Below, in pieces: positions 1 through 7,359 of a stretch of DNA of 15,983 nt. The first letter of the stretch is position 1. Each line of letters starts with the position of its first letter. The position numbers were made by a program, and so were the translations under genes. This DNA is from Candidatus Heimdallarchaeota archaeon (lineage in GTDB: Archaea; Asgardarchaeota; Heimdallarchaeia; Heimdallarchaeales; Kariarchaeaceae), in the NCBI GenBank assembly GCA_029882335.1, contig JAOUKW010000047.1, forward strand, positions 1 through 15,983, written 5' to 3'. The notes beneath the pieces were generated by a model, which saw only the letters and a program-made list of their open reading frames with translations, did not search any database and was not told the origin of the DNA.

Positions 1-78
1 TAAATAATTACACAAATTTGATAATTCAATTCGACAAGTTTCCCGCATGGGTAAACATTCTCAATTGACCGATTTTTC

Positions 79-114
79 TTTAAATAAATCAGTAAATTTA
101 TAGACCTTAAATAA
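79..114 (+). promoter_or_regulatory. Candidate TATA elements of the Roadblock gene
   Basis: Three AT-rich boxes lie upstream of the Roadblock reading frame: TTTAAATAA at 79-87, TTTATAG around 97-103 and TTAAATAA at 107-114. The last is about 45 nt before the proposed ATT start at 157 and would give a short leader that includes AAGGAAG at 142-148. In AT-rich DNA such boxes are common, so which one is used cannot be decided from sequence alone. Confidence 0.3.
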
Positions 115-156
115 CTATATAGTATTAAGTATAACAAAATTAAGGAAGAGATTATT

Positions 157-468
157 ATTTTATCTAGAACTAACTTTACACCTATATTAGATTCATTATT
201 TTCACATTCATCAGTATTTGCTGCTGTAATCGCAAATGAAGAAGGATTTCCTCTTGCCTATAGAGCAAGAAATAATTCATTTGGAGGAGATCAAGCAGAA
301 ATGGCCGCTGCATTAATTTCTTCCTTAATCGGTCGAACAAAATCAGTTGTAGAACAAATGGGAAGAGGGACAGTAAACTTTTTTACTATTGATATATCAA
401 CTGGAGAAATTTTAATAGCTTTAGAAAATGATTATGTTGTCATCGCAATCCGCGAAAGAGAAAAATAA
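157..468 (+). CDS. Roadblock/LC7 (MglB-like) domain protein, non-canonical start
   Basis: The reading frame is open from the TAA at 112-114 to the TAA at 466-468 and encodes roughly 103 residues if begun at 157. The product reads like a compact Roadblock/LC7 domain: an N-terminal helix (TPILDSLFSH), a strand pair with the hallmark SVFAAVIANEEGFPLA, a central helix (EMAAALISSLIGRTKSVVEQ) and C-terminal strands (TVNFFTID, EILIALEN, YVVIAI). Proteins of this family dimerise and act as partners or GTPase-activating factors for MglA/Rag/Arf-like GTPases. An MglA-like GTPase lies about 7 kb away in this window, but pairing with it is inference. No ATG, GTG or TTG occurs in frame before the internal ATG at 301, which would remove half the domain. 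The best start is one of three consecutive ATT codons at 151-159; 157 is chosen because AAGGAAG at 142-148 then sits 8 nt upstream. A base error or a more distant start are alternatives. Confidence 0.72.
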   Translation: MLSRTNFTPILDSLFSHSSVFAAVIANEEGFPLAYRARNNSFGGDQAEMAAALISSLIGRTKSVVEQMGRGTVNFFTIDISTGEILIALENDYVVIAIREREK

Positions 469-477
469 TATTTGTAT

Positions 478-1224
478 TCAATTTTTTTCATTGAATTGCC
501 TAATTTGCCTCAATGATTCTTGTAATATCACTTGATTATCATACTTTTTCAAATATTCAAGCGCTTCATCACGTGTAATCAAATCTAATTCTTTCTCTAG
601 TAATGTGAACACACGTGTAATGTTATCAACTATAGTGATATCTGCAGTCTGTGAAGTACGTGACAAAGGATTTAAATCAACGGTGATTACTTTTTTATTT
701 AATTTTTTTAGTCCTTGTGTTCTATCACCATCCTCCAATGGAACAACCACAACGTCTGCAATAGAAATACCTCGTCGATCTACAATCCTCCGTAGGTGAG
801 ATATTTCCTGGATCTCAATATACTGACTATTATCACAACCAAATAGTAAATTTGGATCTAGTCCAAAAGTCAATAAATGATTTTTTATCGCTTCTACACG
901 TCCTTCTTTTCTATAAAATAAATTGATTTCCAATGGAATTTTATGTTTATTTGCGATACGAACCATATCTTCGGGAATTAAGATTGCCGTATTGCCATTA
1001 ACAGAAATTATGGGATGTTTTGCAAGAATCAATTGAGAAGCAGCAGCTTTTATGGCCTTTTCAGCAAATCTATGAGTCTGTTCATGTAATAAATAATCAA
1101 ATGCTTCCCCTCTACCATGTGCAATTAAACCCGCCTCAGTTAAAATGTTATTGTGTAGACCTTCAATGAGTTTATGACGCTCATGCAGAGACTTTGCTCT
1201 TGGATGGTTATCGGGAATCACCAT
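478..1224 (-). CDS. 4-phosphopantoate--beta-alanine ligase (phosphopantothenate synthetase, PPS)
   Basis: This is the archaeal enzyme that joins 4-phosphopantoate and beta-alanine with ATP to give 4'-phosphopantothenate, replacing bacterial PanC; it is cytosolic. The 248-residue length is typical of the DUF137/COG1701 family. Recognisable conserved blocks are HPRAKSL at residues 7-13, GLIAHGRGEAFDYL at 32-45, SVNGN at 74-78, VPLEDGDRTQ at 161-170 and the VDLNPLSRTSQTADI stretch starting at 182. It is the last gene of a three-gene minus-strand operon, 31 nt after pantoate kinase, which makes its substrate. AGAGGT abuts the ATG at 1224 with no spacer, so translation may begin at codon 2 (GTG) or codon 3 (ATT). 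The stop lies only 9 nt from the end of the convergent Roadblock gene. Identification is firm; the exact start is not. Confidence 0.95.
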   Translation of the reverse strand: MVIPDNHPRAKSLHERHKLIEGLHNNILTEAGLIAHGRGEAFDYLLHEQTHRFAEKAIKAAASQLILAKHPIISVNGNTAILIPEDMVRIANKHKIPLEINLFYRKEGRVEAIKNHLLTFGLDPNLLFGCDNSQYIEIQEISHLRRIVDRRGISIADVVVVPLEDGDRTQGLKKLNKKVITVDLNPLSRTSQTADITIVDNITRVFTLLEKELDLITRDEALEYLKKYDNQVILQESLRQIRQFNEKN

Positions 1225-1255
1225 ACCTCTAATTCGTTAAATGAATATCTAAAAT

Positions 1256-2149
1256 TTAAGGTATGGGTTCGAGTAATTTCGGTTTTTCATGAGTAATATT
1301 AGTTTCAATAAAATTAATATTCATTTCCTTGAGCAGATTAATTACCGAAGTAATATTTGTTGGACAAATTATTAATGCTTCGCCGATCATTGCCATACAA
1401 ACATGCATTTCTCCAATCGATTCTAATGATAAAATTAGACTATTCAGACGTTCAGTTAGTAAACCACAAGATAGTGAGAATCTCTTTCCTAACCGAATGA
1501 ATTTAATTAAGTGGTTATCAGTGATTTGTACTGCCTCTTCTAAAACAGACAATCCTGAAATTGTAACTTGATTCATTTGGACTTCAGATTTTAACACATC
1601 AGAGGTATTTAGTGGACCTAATAAAGCTAGAATCAAAGTTTCATCACTCAAAAATGATTTAGTTTCACACACCTTTGGTCCACCTTGAGTCATCCGGAGT
1701 TCAATATGGGAAGTAATTTGACCAACTACCGAGCCCAACCCGGTTTTATTTAGAAGCTCTGCTTCATGTGCTATTTGAAATAGATCTTCTTGAGATCCAT
1801 TTGTATTGAAATAGCGATCTAAACATAGAACAGTCCCTATAGCACCTGCACCAGAGGTTGATAAACCAAATCCAATTGGAATGTCTGAACTATGATTAAT
1901 TGTTAAATAACCCTCAACTTGATAAAATTGCTTAAACAACCGAATGGCGGTTTTGGTAACCTGCCCTTCAATTTGTTTATCATTCCAGTACACTGTATTT
2001 TCATGGACTCCATCAGAAATTCGTGTAATTACACCATGTCTAAAGTTAAAACCCCCTCCAATTGAACCCATTTTAACAGGGTTTTCAAATTTTGCAGGGA
2101 CTGCAAAAAACAAAGTTGCATGGCTAGGAGCCCAAGCAGCAATTGTCAT
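1256..2149 (-). CDS. Pantoate kinase (PoK), GHMP kinase family
   Basis: Pantoate kinase phosphorylates pantoate to 4-phosphopantoate with ATP, the first of two archaeal reactions that replace bacterial pantothenate synthetase and pantothenate kinase. The 297-residue protein begins with the family's WAPSHATLFF segment (residues 6-15), followed by a glycine-rich GSIGGGF (28-34). The GHMP motif 2, an ATP phosphate-binding loop, is IPIGFGLSTSGAGAIG at 90-105. TGLGSVVGQ at 136-144 and GGP at 156-158 match the pantoate kinase signature, and GEALIIC at 256-262 corresponds to the third GHMP motif. It starts with ATG at 2149, 7 nt after the upstream V4R-like gene, and is followed 31 nt later by PPS, so the two consecutive enzymes should be co-transcribed. 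Only a weak purine stretch (TAGAGAAAA) precedes the ATG. Confidence 0.93.
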   Translation of the reverse strand: MTIAAWAPSHATLFFAVPAKFENPVKMGSIGGGFNFRHGVITRISDGVHENTVYWNDKQIEGQVTKTAIRLFKQFYQVEGYLTINHSSDIPIGFGLSTSGAGAIGTVLCLDRYFNTNGSQEDLFQIAHEAELLNKTGLGSVVGQITSHIELRMTQGGPKVCETKSFLSDETLILALLGPLNTSDVLKSEVQMNQVTISGLSVLEEAVQITDNHLIKFIRLGKRFSLSCGLLTERLNSLILSLESIGEMHVCMAMIGEALIICPTNITSVINLLKEMNINFIETNITHEKPKLLEPIP

Positions 2150-2156
2150 ATTTTCT

Positions 2157-3269
2157 CTAGATTACTTCAAATTCCATCAGGCAGTATAGGTCTTTTCTTC
2201 CTGCTTCGATGAATCCATTAAATTTAAATTCTTTATCCTGCATCAGATTACTTAAGCAGCCTTGCCAAATACCCATATTAAAGTCACACACTCTACGTTT
2301 TTCATCCCCAATCGAACCACATCGCTCACCTGGTTTTAATGTACAAAAAGAACGCGCTTTGATATCACGGATCATTGATCCGATTACAGAACCATCAATA
2401 ATTTCTTGAACGAGTAATTTTTCACCTTCAAATGATTGTTTGATCGCTCTAGCATAATATGAGCCAACCTTTGCACCAGCGTTCACTGCAGAACCATCTG
2501 AAACAACACCTTTGTCCCCTAGAAAATTAATCAAGGTTATCAAATTTTCACTTAATTCAGTCGAATTACTTGAGCTGATTGGATTTTGTCCATGCCATGA
2601 TTGTGAATATTCTGCCATAATATCTTGAAGGAGAAGTTGTAATTTAGCTAATGGAAGTTTATTTGATAATATTGGTAGAAAAATTTGAGTAGTATCAATA
2701 TCTGTAGAAATTCCATGATCCATTGTTATCATGGGTTGCTCTTTCTTCTGTACAGGTTTTACTTTCTCTTTTTCTACAGTTTTTGATTCAACAGATAATT
2801 CCGTTTTGAGTTCACCAAATCCAAATACCTTGATTGTGTAAATTGGACCATTATGAATGTCTATTTCAACATTCGCATCAACATTTTTACTTAGAAGATG
2901 TGATCCAAATGAGATTGCAAAAACACGAGCAAGGAGTTTTAGTGCATTGACATTATTCACATCTTGATCTAAATATCTGTTTGAACCAAGGATAATCTCT
3001 GCATTATCTGCTGAAGTTAATTTAATTTGAGCGTTTCTCCATCCAAGTGCGTTGAAAACAACAGACACTTGTTCATTTACACTATAATTTTGTGCTGGAT
3101 TAAACAAATTGGTAATAACTTTTGTTGCGACATTTACAAATGAGCGAACGCGAGCATCATCGATTAATGCGTCCTCCCCTAAATATTGTAAAGTTTTCAT
3201 TAACATTCGAATTGATTGACTAGATCGTGCTTTCTCAGAACCAGTCTTTGTCCATGTACTTAATCCCAA
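2157..3269 (-). CDS. V4R/hydrocarbon-binding-like sensor protein (tentative)
   Basis: This 370-residue protein has two globular parts: residues about 20-150, a charged linker (about 155-185) and residues about 190-370. The C-terminal part has the look of a V4R (4-vinyl reductase / hydrocarbon-binding) domain: GAKVGSYYARAI at 265-276, a strand-rich section with Cys309, Cys317 and Cys328, then a Cys-x9-Cys spacing to Cys338 and a terminal EAGRKDLYCLMEFEV with Cys363. The N-terminal part ends in a similar strand pattern and may be a diverged copy. V4R domains bind small ligands or metal and often sense them, so it could control the CoA genes that follow 7 nt downstream. That role is inference. 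The TTG at 3269 is preferred as start because a GAGGT lies 11 nt upstream; ATG at 3206 is an alternative with no ribosome-binding site. Family assignment is moderate. Confidence 0.6.
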   Translation of the reverse strand: MGLSTWTKTGSEKARSSQSIRMLMKTLQYLGEDALIDDARVRSFVNVATKVITNLFNPAQNYSVNEQVSVVFNALGWRNAQIKLTSADNAEIILGSNRYLDQDVNNVNALKLLARVFAISFGSHLLSKNVDANVEIDIHNGPIYTIKVFGFGELKTELSVESKTVEKEKVKPVQKKEQPMITMDHGISTDIDTTQIFLPILSNKLPLAKLQLLLQDIMAEYSQSWHGQNPISSSNSTELSENLITLINFLGDKGVVSDGSAVNAGAKVGSYYARAIKQSFEGEKLLVQEIIDGSVIGSMIRDIKARSFCTLKPGERCGSIGDEKRRVCDFNMGIWQGCLSNLMQDKEFKFNGFIEAGRKDLYCLMEFEVI

Positions 3270-3280
3270 ATTATGAATCT

Positions 3281-3285
3281 ACCTC
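3281..3285 (-). promoter_or_regulatory. Shine-Dalgarno GAGGT supporting a TTG start
   Basis: On the minus strand GAGGT lies 11 nt before the TTG at 3269-3267. The in-frame ATG codons at 3206 and 3200 have no comparable sequence. This is the main reason for taking TTG as the start of the V4R-like gene. Confidence 0.5.
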
Positions 3286-3452
3286 AATTTATTCTAATAC
3301 TTCATCTATCAAAAAGAATTTTACTATAGCTTGTTCACATTTTGATCGATTTTTAATTTTTAATCAATTTTCAATACCAAATAAGGCTAATAATTTTTAT
3401 AGAAAACCATTTATTCCGAACATATCAAAACATTATATCTCAATAGAAATGA

Positions 3453-3458
3453 TTTAAA
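3453..3458 (+). promoter_or_regulatory. TATA box of FAH gene (leaderless promoter)
   Basis: TTTAAA is centred about 25 nt before the ATG at 3481, which puts the transcription start at or very near the start codon. No Shine-Dalgarno sequence is present, as expected for a leaderless archaeal mRNA. Confidence 0.5.
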
Positions 3459-3480
3459 CTCTCTTATTTAGTCAAAAAAT

Positions 3481-4317
3481 ATGAAATTCGGAAGGATAAT
3501 TAGAGATAATAATGAGGAGTATGGTGTTGTAGTAAATAGTAATTGGTATCCAATATCTAATTTTTCAAGAGATACAAATGGTATTGAAAAATTTCTAGAT
3601 TTACCAAACTTAATTAAAGGAGAACTCCAAGCCGTTTGTGATATAAATTCTGAAACAATTACATGGTTACCACCAATAAAAAGACCGGGTAAAATAATAT
3701 GCGTGGGAAGGAACTATGCAGCACATTCTGAAGAACAAGGAAAACAACCTGAGACCAAACCATTATTATTTACTAAATATCCAACATCCATGATCGGTCA
3801 CATGTCAAAAATACCATATCCAAAGCATACTCAATTCCTAGATTATGAAGTTGAAATTGCAGTTATTATGGGTAAAGAAGCAAATAAATTATCAGAAGAA
3901 GATAATCCTTTAGATTATGTATTTGGTTATACTATTGCGAATGATCTAACTGCAAGAGACGTACAACAAAATGAAAAACAATGGACATTTGGTAAAGGCT
4001 TCGATAATAGTTTACCAATAGGTCCCTTGATTATTACCTCTGATGAGTTACAAAATCCAAATGATAACGAGATTTGGTTAACTGTTAACGGAGATAAAAG
4101 ACAATTAAGTAATACCACAAAAATGATTTTTGACATTCCCTTTTTAATCAGATACATATCTCAAGTAATTACTCTTCAACCGGGAGATATCATATTAACA
4201 GGTACACCAGAAGGAGTAGGATATTATATGGACCCTATATCAACACTGAATCCAGGCGATTACGTTTCATGTGGAGTATCCGGGATTGGTGAGCTTAGAT
4301 TTCAAATAACTGAATAA
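3481..4317 (+). CDS. Fumarylacetoacetate hydrolase (FAH) family protein
   Basis: The FAH superfamily covers Mg2+-dependent C-C hydrolases, decarboxylases and isomerases acting on 2-oxo or acylpyruvate-type compounds; the substrate here cannot be read from sequence. The 278-residue protein has a short N-terminal domain (1-65) and the FAH core from about 68. Visible landmarks are GRNYAAH at 76-82, DYEVEIAV at 121-128 giving metal ligands Glu123 and Glu125, IANDLTARD at 152-160 with the third ligand Asp155, FGKGFD at 170-175 with Lys172, and TGTPEGVG at 240-247. All key residues are present, so it should be active. It stands alone on the plus strand behind a TATA box and overlaps the 3' end of the convergent permease gene by 16 nt. 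Acylpyruvase / oxaloacetate decarboxylase (FAHD1-like) or 2-hydroxyhepta-dienedioate isomerase-type activity are the main options. Confidence 0.92.
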   Translation: MKFGRIIRDNNEEYGVVVNSNWYPISNFSRDTNGIEKFLDLPNLIKGELQAVCDINSETITWLPPIKRPGKIICVGRNYAAHSEEQGKQPETKPLLFTKYPTSMIGHMSKIPYPKHTQFLDYEVEIAVIMGKEANKLSEEDNPLDYVFGYTIANDLTARDVQQNEKQWTFGKGFDNSLPIGPLIITSDELQNPNDNEIWLTVNGDKRQLSNTTKMIFDIPFLIRYISQVITLQPGDIILTGTPEGVGYYMDPISTLNPGDYVSCGVSGIGELRFQITE

Positions 4318-6548
4318 ATACCATAAATTATCAAGAGATTATAGATAAAATGTATCAAAATACAATTGAATAGAGAATTATATTTCAATCGAACATGTCC
4401 TAATAATATACCAGCGAATAATGCATTGATGATACTCAGTGGATGATTTAGATGAAATAAACTAAACAACATCGCAGATAGTAAGATCGATTGTCTTTGG
4501 GTGAAATACTCTAATGACAAACTAATAATGTACCATCTAAAAAATAGTTCTTCTGCAATCACAATTAAGAAAATCAGAATCACTGTTTCATTGAAATCAA
4601 GATTAAATAAGATCAGAACTGTCGATATCCCTTCATAATTAAAATTAAACGGAAACAAATTAGACAAACTAATTAAAACGAAGGCCATTGCTAATAAGGC
4701 AATTAAATACATTGGAAGTTGTTTCACTCCATTAAAATTAATATTGGGTAGGTTTTTATCCTTCCTAATTTTAATGAAGTATAAATTAAGGACAATAATT
4801 GAAGTATAACAAATAAATAAGTAATAAAATAAATTATTGGTTTTAAGTAAGATAGTGATATATAACAGAGGTACAATATTCCACAATGATAATTGCATAA
4901 TCAGTATAAAAACAACGAATTTAATCTTTTTTGAAATAGGAGATTCTAATGTTTCAAGATCCATTTGGTCAAATGAATTGATTCCGATTATGATGAAGAA
5001 ATATGCAATCAATGTCAATATACCTATCCAAATGGTAATTGATAGAAATGTAAATGAATTCCCAGTAATCACCCATGATAACGGAATACTTGAAAAAAAG
5101 AATGAAATCAAATAGAAAACCATCACATTTATGAAATTGGTCAAATCTTCTTCATTATCTGATGGATTTATTAAATAAATTCCTAGACTGATACAAATTT
5201 GAAATAGCATAAATATAAGAACAAATATCAGAAGAGATGGGATAACATTTAATTCCATGATTTTAAAGAAGAAAAGACCAAGAAACAAAAGGATCAATAA
5301 GGGTATTAGAAAAAATATTAATTGAAATATTTTAGAGATTATAAAACGTTTTGAACCATTTGGTGAACTTTTAATCAATGTGAAAATATCTCTATGTTGG
5401 ATAGTAAATGATGATACTTCTATGAATATCACACTTGCTGATGATATGGTTATCCCAAAGAATACAACTGCCAATTCCAAATCTCCACTAAAAAATGAAC
5501 TGTCTCTAAATAAACCTTGTGCTGAAAATGTAAATATCATGAACACTGCAACAGCAAGACCAATTGTGAGCCTAGAAATATGTTCTATATTTCTTGTAGA
5601 ATACTTTAGTAAACTAAGGGTAGTTGTTCTATAGTACTTTGGAATTACCTTAGTGATATTGGATAATAACCAATTAAATTTCGATGATTGATTTATTAGA
5701 TTTTTTTGTGGAATATCATCTGAGAGTTGATATAGTTTTTTTGCGAATTTCATCCCTAAAATTAATATAATAAGATTGTATGTAAATAAGAGGAGGATAC
5801 AAATTAGTGGACTAAATCCAACTTCTACTCCATATAGTACAAAAACAATTAGAGATGTTGATAAGGTGAAGGGTAAAAATGAAAGAATACCCAAATTACC
5901 ACTTGATTTCTCCACTACATTTGTAATATAATGAAGTAATGGGATTGCCAAAACCATCATAAGAGAAATAATTATGATTAAAAGTGCTCTTGCAACATCA
6001 TTTCTTTGTTTAGAGATAATGTAAAAGATAAATGGGGAAATGAGAGTCCCTAACAATAATCCAATTAAAATTAATAAGACCAAAATGCCACATAGAAAAA
6101 GTGATGTAATAAATGGGGAATAATTGCCATTACCAATGAATGGTGACAAGATCAGTGTTCCTAAAAATACAAAAAATGGTAAAAAGAATGTTAAATTGGA
6201 CAATAAATTACCAATCAATATATTTTGTTCTTCAACAGGACTATTTAATGCAACCTCTCTTCTTGCTTTTGCACTACCATCATAAACAATCCTACCAAGG
6301 GGAGACAACATGGGTGCAAACAAAGTAAAATACGAAAAAATCGAAATTAAAGAAAAAAATATTGAAATCGGTGGGACAGGAATTTCTCTATCCCCACGAA
6401 GTAATTCATAAATTTCTCGAATTAAATAACCAAAAATAATAATCCCAATGAGAAAAAGAATTGGAATACGCTTCCTATATGTTCTAAACCTAACAGTTGT
6501 GGTATAGAATTCAGATTTGAAAAAAGCAATAATGTGGGATGTTTTCAT
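4302..6548 (-). CDS. ABC-2 type permease fused to CPBP (Abi/CAAX) intramembrane protease
   Basis: A 748-residue polytopic membrane protein, much longer than a usual ABC-2 permease. The first part looks like two permease units in tandem: each has a pair of membrane helices, then a cytoplasmic loop with a Ser-Pro motif (LNSPVEEQNILIGNLL at 101-116; IKSSPNGSKRFIISKIFQ at 392-409), then several more helices. The C-terminal part (about 610-748) is a CPBP metalloprotease domain with the three expected motifs: EELFFR at 666-671, FSLFH at 695-699 and HFIYN at 733-737. All catalytic positions are intact. It starts with ATG 2 nt after the stop of the ABC ATPase, with GGTG 5 nt upstream, so both are co-translated and should form one exporter. 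Permease/CPBP fusions linked to Na+-type exporters are known in bacteria; substrate and protease target are unknown here. Confidence 0.88.
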   Translation of the reverse strand: MKTSHIIAFFKSEFYTTTVRFRTYRKRIPILFLIGIIIFGYLIREIYELLRGDREIPVPPISIFFSLISIFSYFTLFAPMLSPLGRIVYDGSAKARREVALNSPVEEQNILIGNLLSNLTFFLPFFVFLGTLILSPFIGNGNYSPFITSLFLCGILVLLILIGLLLGTLISPFIFYIISKQRNDVARALLIIIISLMMVLAIPLLHYITNVVEKSSGNLGILSFLPFTLSTSLIVFVLYGVEVGFSPLICILLLFTYNLIILILGMKFAKKLYQLSDDIPQKNLINQSSKFNWLLSNITKVIPKYYRTTTLSLLKYSTRNIEHISRLTIGLAVAVFMIFTFSAQGLFRDSSFFSGDLELAVVFFGITISSASVIFIEVSSFTIQHRDIFTLIKSSPNGSKRFIISKIFQLIFFLIPLLILLFLGLFFFKIMELNVIPSLLIFVLIFMLFQICISLGIYLINPSDNEEDLTNFINVMVFYLISFFFSSIPLSWVITGNSFTFLSITIWIGILTLIAYFFIIIGINSFDQMDLETLESPISKKIKFVVFILIMQLSLWNIVPLLYITILLKTNNLFYYLFICYTSIIVLNLYFIKIRKDKNLPNINFNGVKQLPMYLIALLAMAFVLISLSNLFPFNFNYEGISTVLILFNLDFNETVILIFLIVIAEELFFRWYIISLSLEYFTQRQSILLSAMLFSLFHLNHPLSIINALFAGILLGHVRLKYNSLFNCILIHFIYNLLIIYGIYSVI

Positions 6549-6550
6549 AT

Positions 6551-7273
6551 CTACACCAAATCAACCATATTAAGATAAGCATCCTCTAGGTTTTCAAAGC
6601 TCCCCTTAAACGCTTCAATAGTACCTTGAAATACAATAATACCACGATTAATAACAACTAAATAATCACAAATAGTCTCTATGTTTGAGAGTAAATGAGT
6701 TGCAATCATAATAATTTTTGATTCATCTTTAAATTTTTTAATTAAATCTCGGACAATCTTTTGAGCACGGATATCTAAATTTGCTAAAGGTTCATCTAAA
6801 AACAATATTTTGGGGTCGTGAATTAAAGCAGATAGAATGGCTACTTTTTGTTTTTGACCTTTACTTAAGGTTTCAATTAATCTGTCTCGTAGTAAATTCA
6901 AATTTAAAACTTCAGAAAGAGTAGCAAATTTTATTTCTATTAATGTCCGATCTAAATCATATAAAGTACCTATAAATTCAATATATTCATATACAGATAA
7001 TTTTTCATAGAGAGCGTGTTCTTCAGGGAGTAAACCCGTAATTCTCTTTATATCATCAATATTTTTTTGTAGGTCATAACCATAAATATATGCCTCACCT
7101 GAAGTAGGTCTCATCACACCAGATAATAGTCGCACTAAAGTAGATTTTCCAGCTCCATTTGGACCAAGTAAACCCACTATAGCACCTTTATCTAATTTCA
7201 GGTTGATGTCATCTAATGCAACGATATCTGAAAAATATTTTTTTATCCCGCGAGTTTCTAATCCAGTATTCAC
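6551..7273 (-). CDS. ABC-2 exporter ATP-binding protein (NatA/CcmA-like)
   Basis: The cytoplasmic ATPase subunit that powers the permease encoded directly downstream. In 240 residues it shows Walker A GPNGAGKST (37-45), a Q-loop region LPEEH (82-86) in which Glu replaces the usual Gln, as is frequent in this exporter subfamily, signature LSKGQ (136-140), Walker B ILFLDEP (156-162) with catalytic Glu161, D-loop NLD (165-167) and switch His193. It is a single-nucleotide-binding-domain protein and should work as a dimer; if the permease really carries two units, one permease would dock two copies. The start is GTG at 7273: no in-frame ATG lies near, and an ATTTATTT box about 28 nt upstream fits a leaderless transcript, so the gene may have its own promoter despite following the GTPase gene on the same strand by 86 nt. 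Confidence 0.94.
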   Translation of the reverse strand: MNTGLETRGIKKYFSDIVALDDINLKLDKGAIVGLLGPNGAGKSTLVRLLSGVMRPTSGEAYIYGYDLQKNIDDIKRITGLLPEEHALYEKLSVYEYIEFIGTLYDLDRTLIEIKFATLSEVLNLNLLRDRLIETLSKGQKQKVAILSALIHDPKILFLDEPLANLDIRAQKIVRDLIKKFKDESKIIMIATHLLSNIETICDYLVVINRGIIVFQGTIEAFKGSFENLEDAYLNMVDLV

Positions 7274-7297
7274 TGAACATAATGTGGGTTTAATCTC

Positions 7298-7305
7298 AAA
7301 TAAAT
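7298..7305 (-). promoter_or_regulatory. Candidate TATA box for the ABC exporter genes
   Basis: On the minus strand ATTTATTT is centred 28 nt before the GTG start of the ATPase, and no Shine-Dalgarno sequence is seen. This would let the exporter pair be transcribed separately from the GTPase gene. Confidence 0.35.
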
Positions 7306-7359
7306 CTGTAGTTCGGATAAATCTAAATAATTACTACTAAATTATAAAATTTTAAAACC

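Noticed and set aside
3..68. Possible tail of an upstream plus-strand gene (open frame ending at TGA 66-68)
   Set aside because: Only 21 codons are visible and no motif is recognised, so it cannot be told from random open sequence.
3227..3457. 76-codon plus-strand open frame spanning the start of the V4R-like gene and the intergenic region
   Set aside because: It overlaps the 5' end of a better supported minus-strand gene, has low-complexity Ser/Asn/Ile composition, no ribosome-binding site and no recognisable fold.
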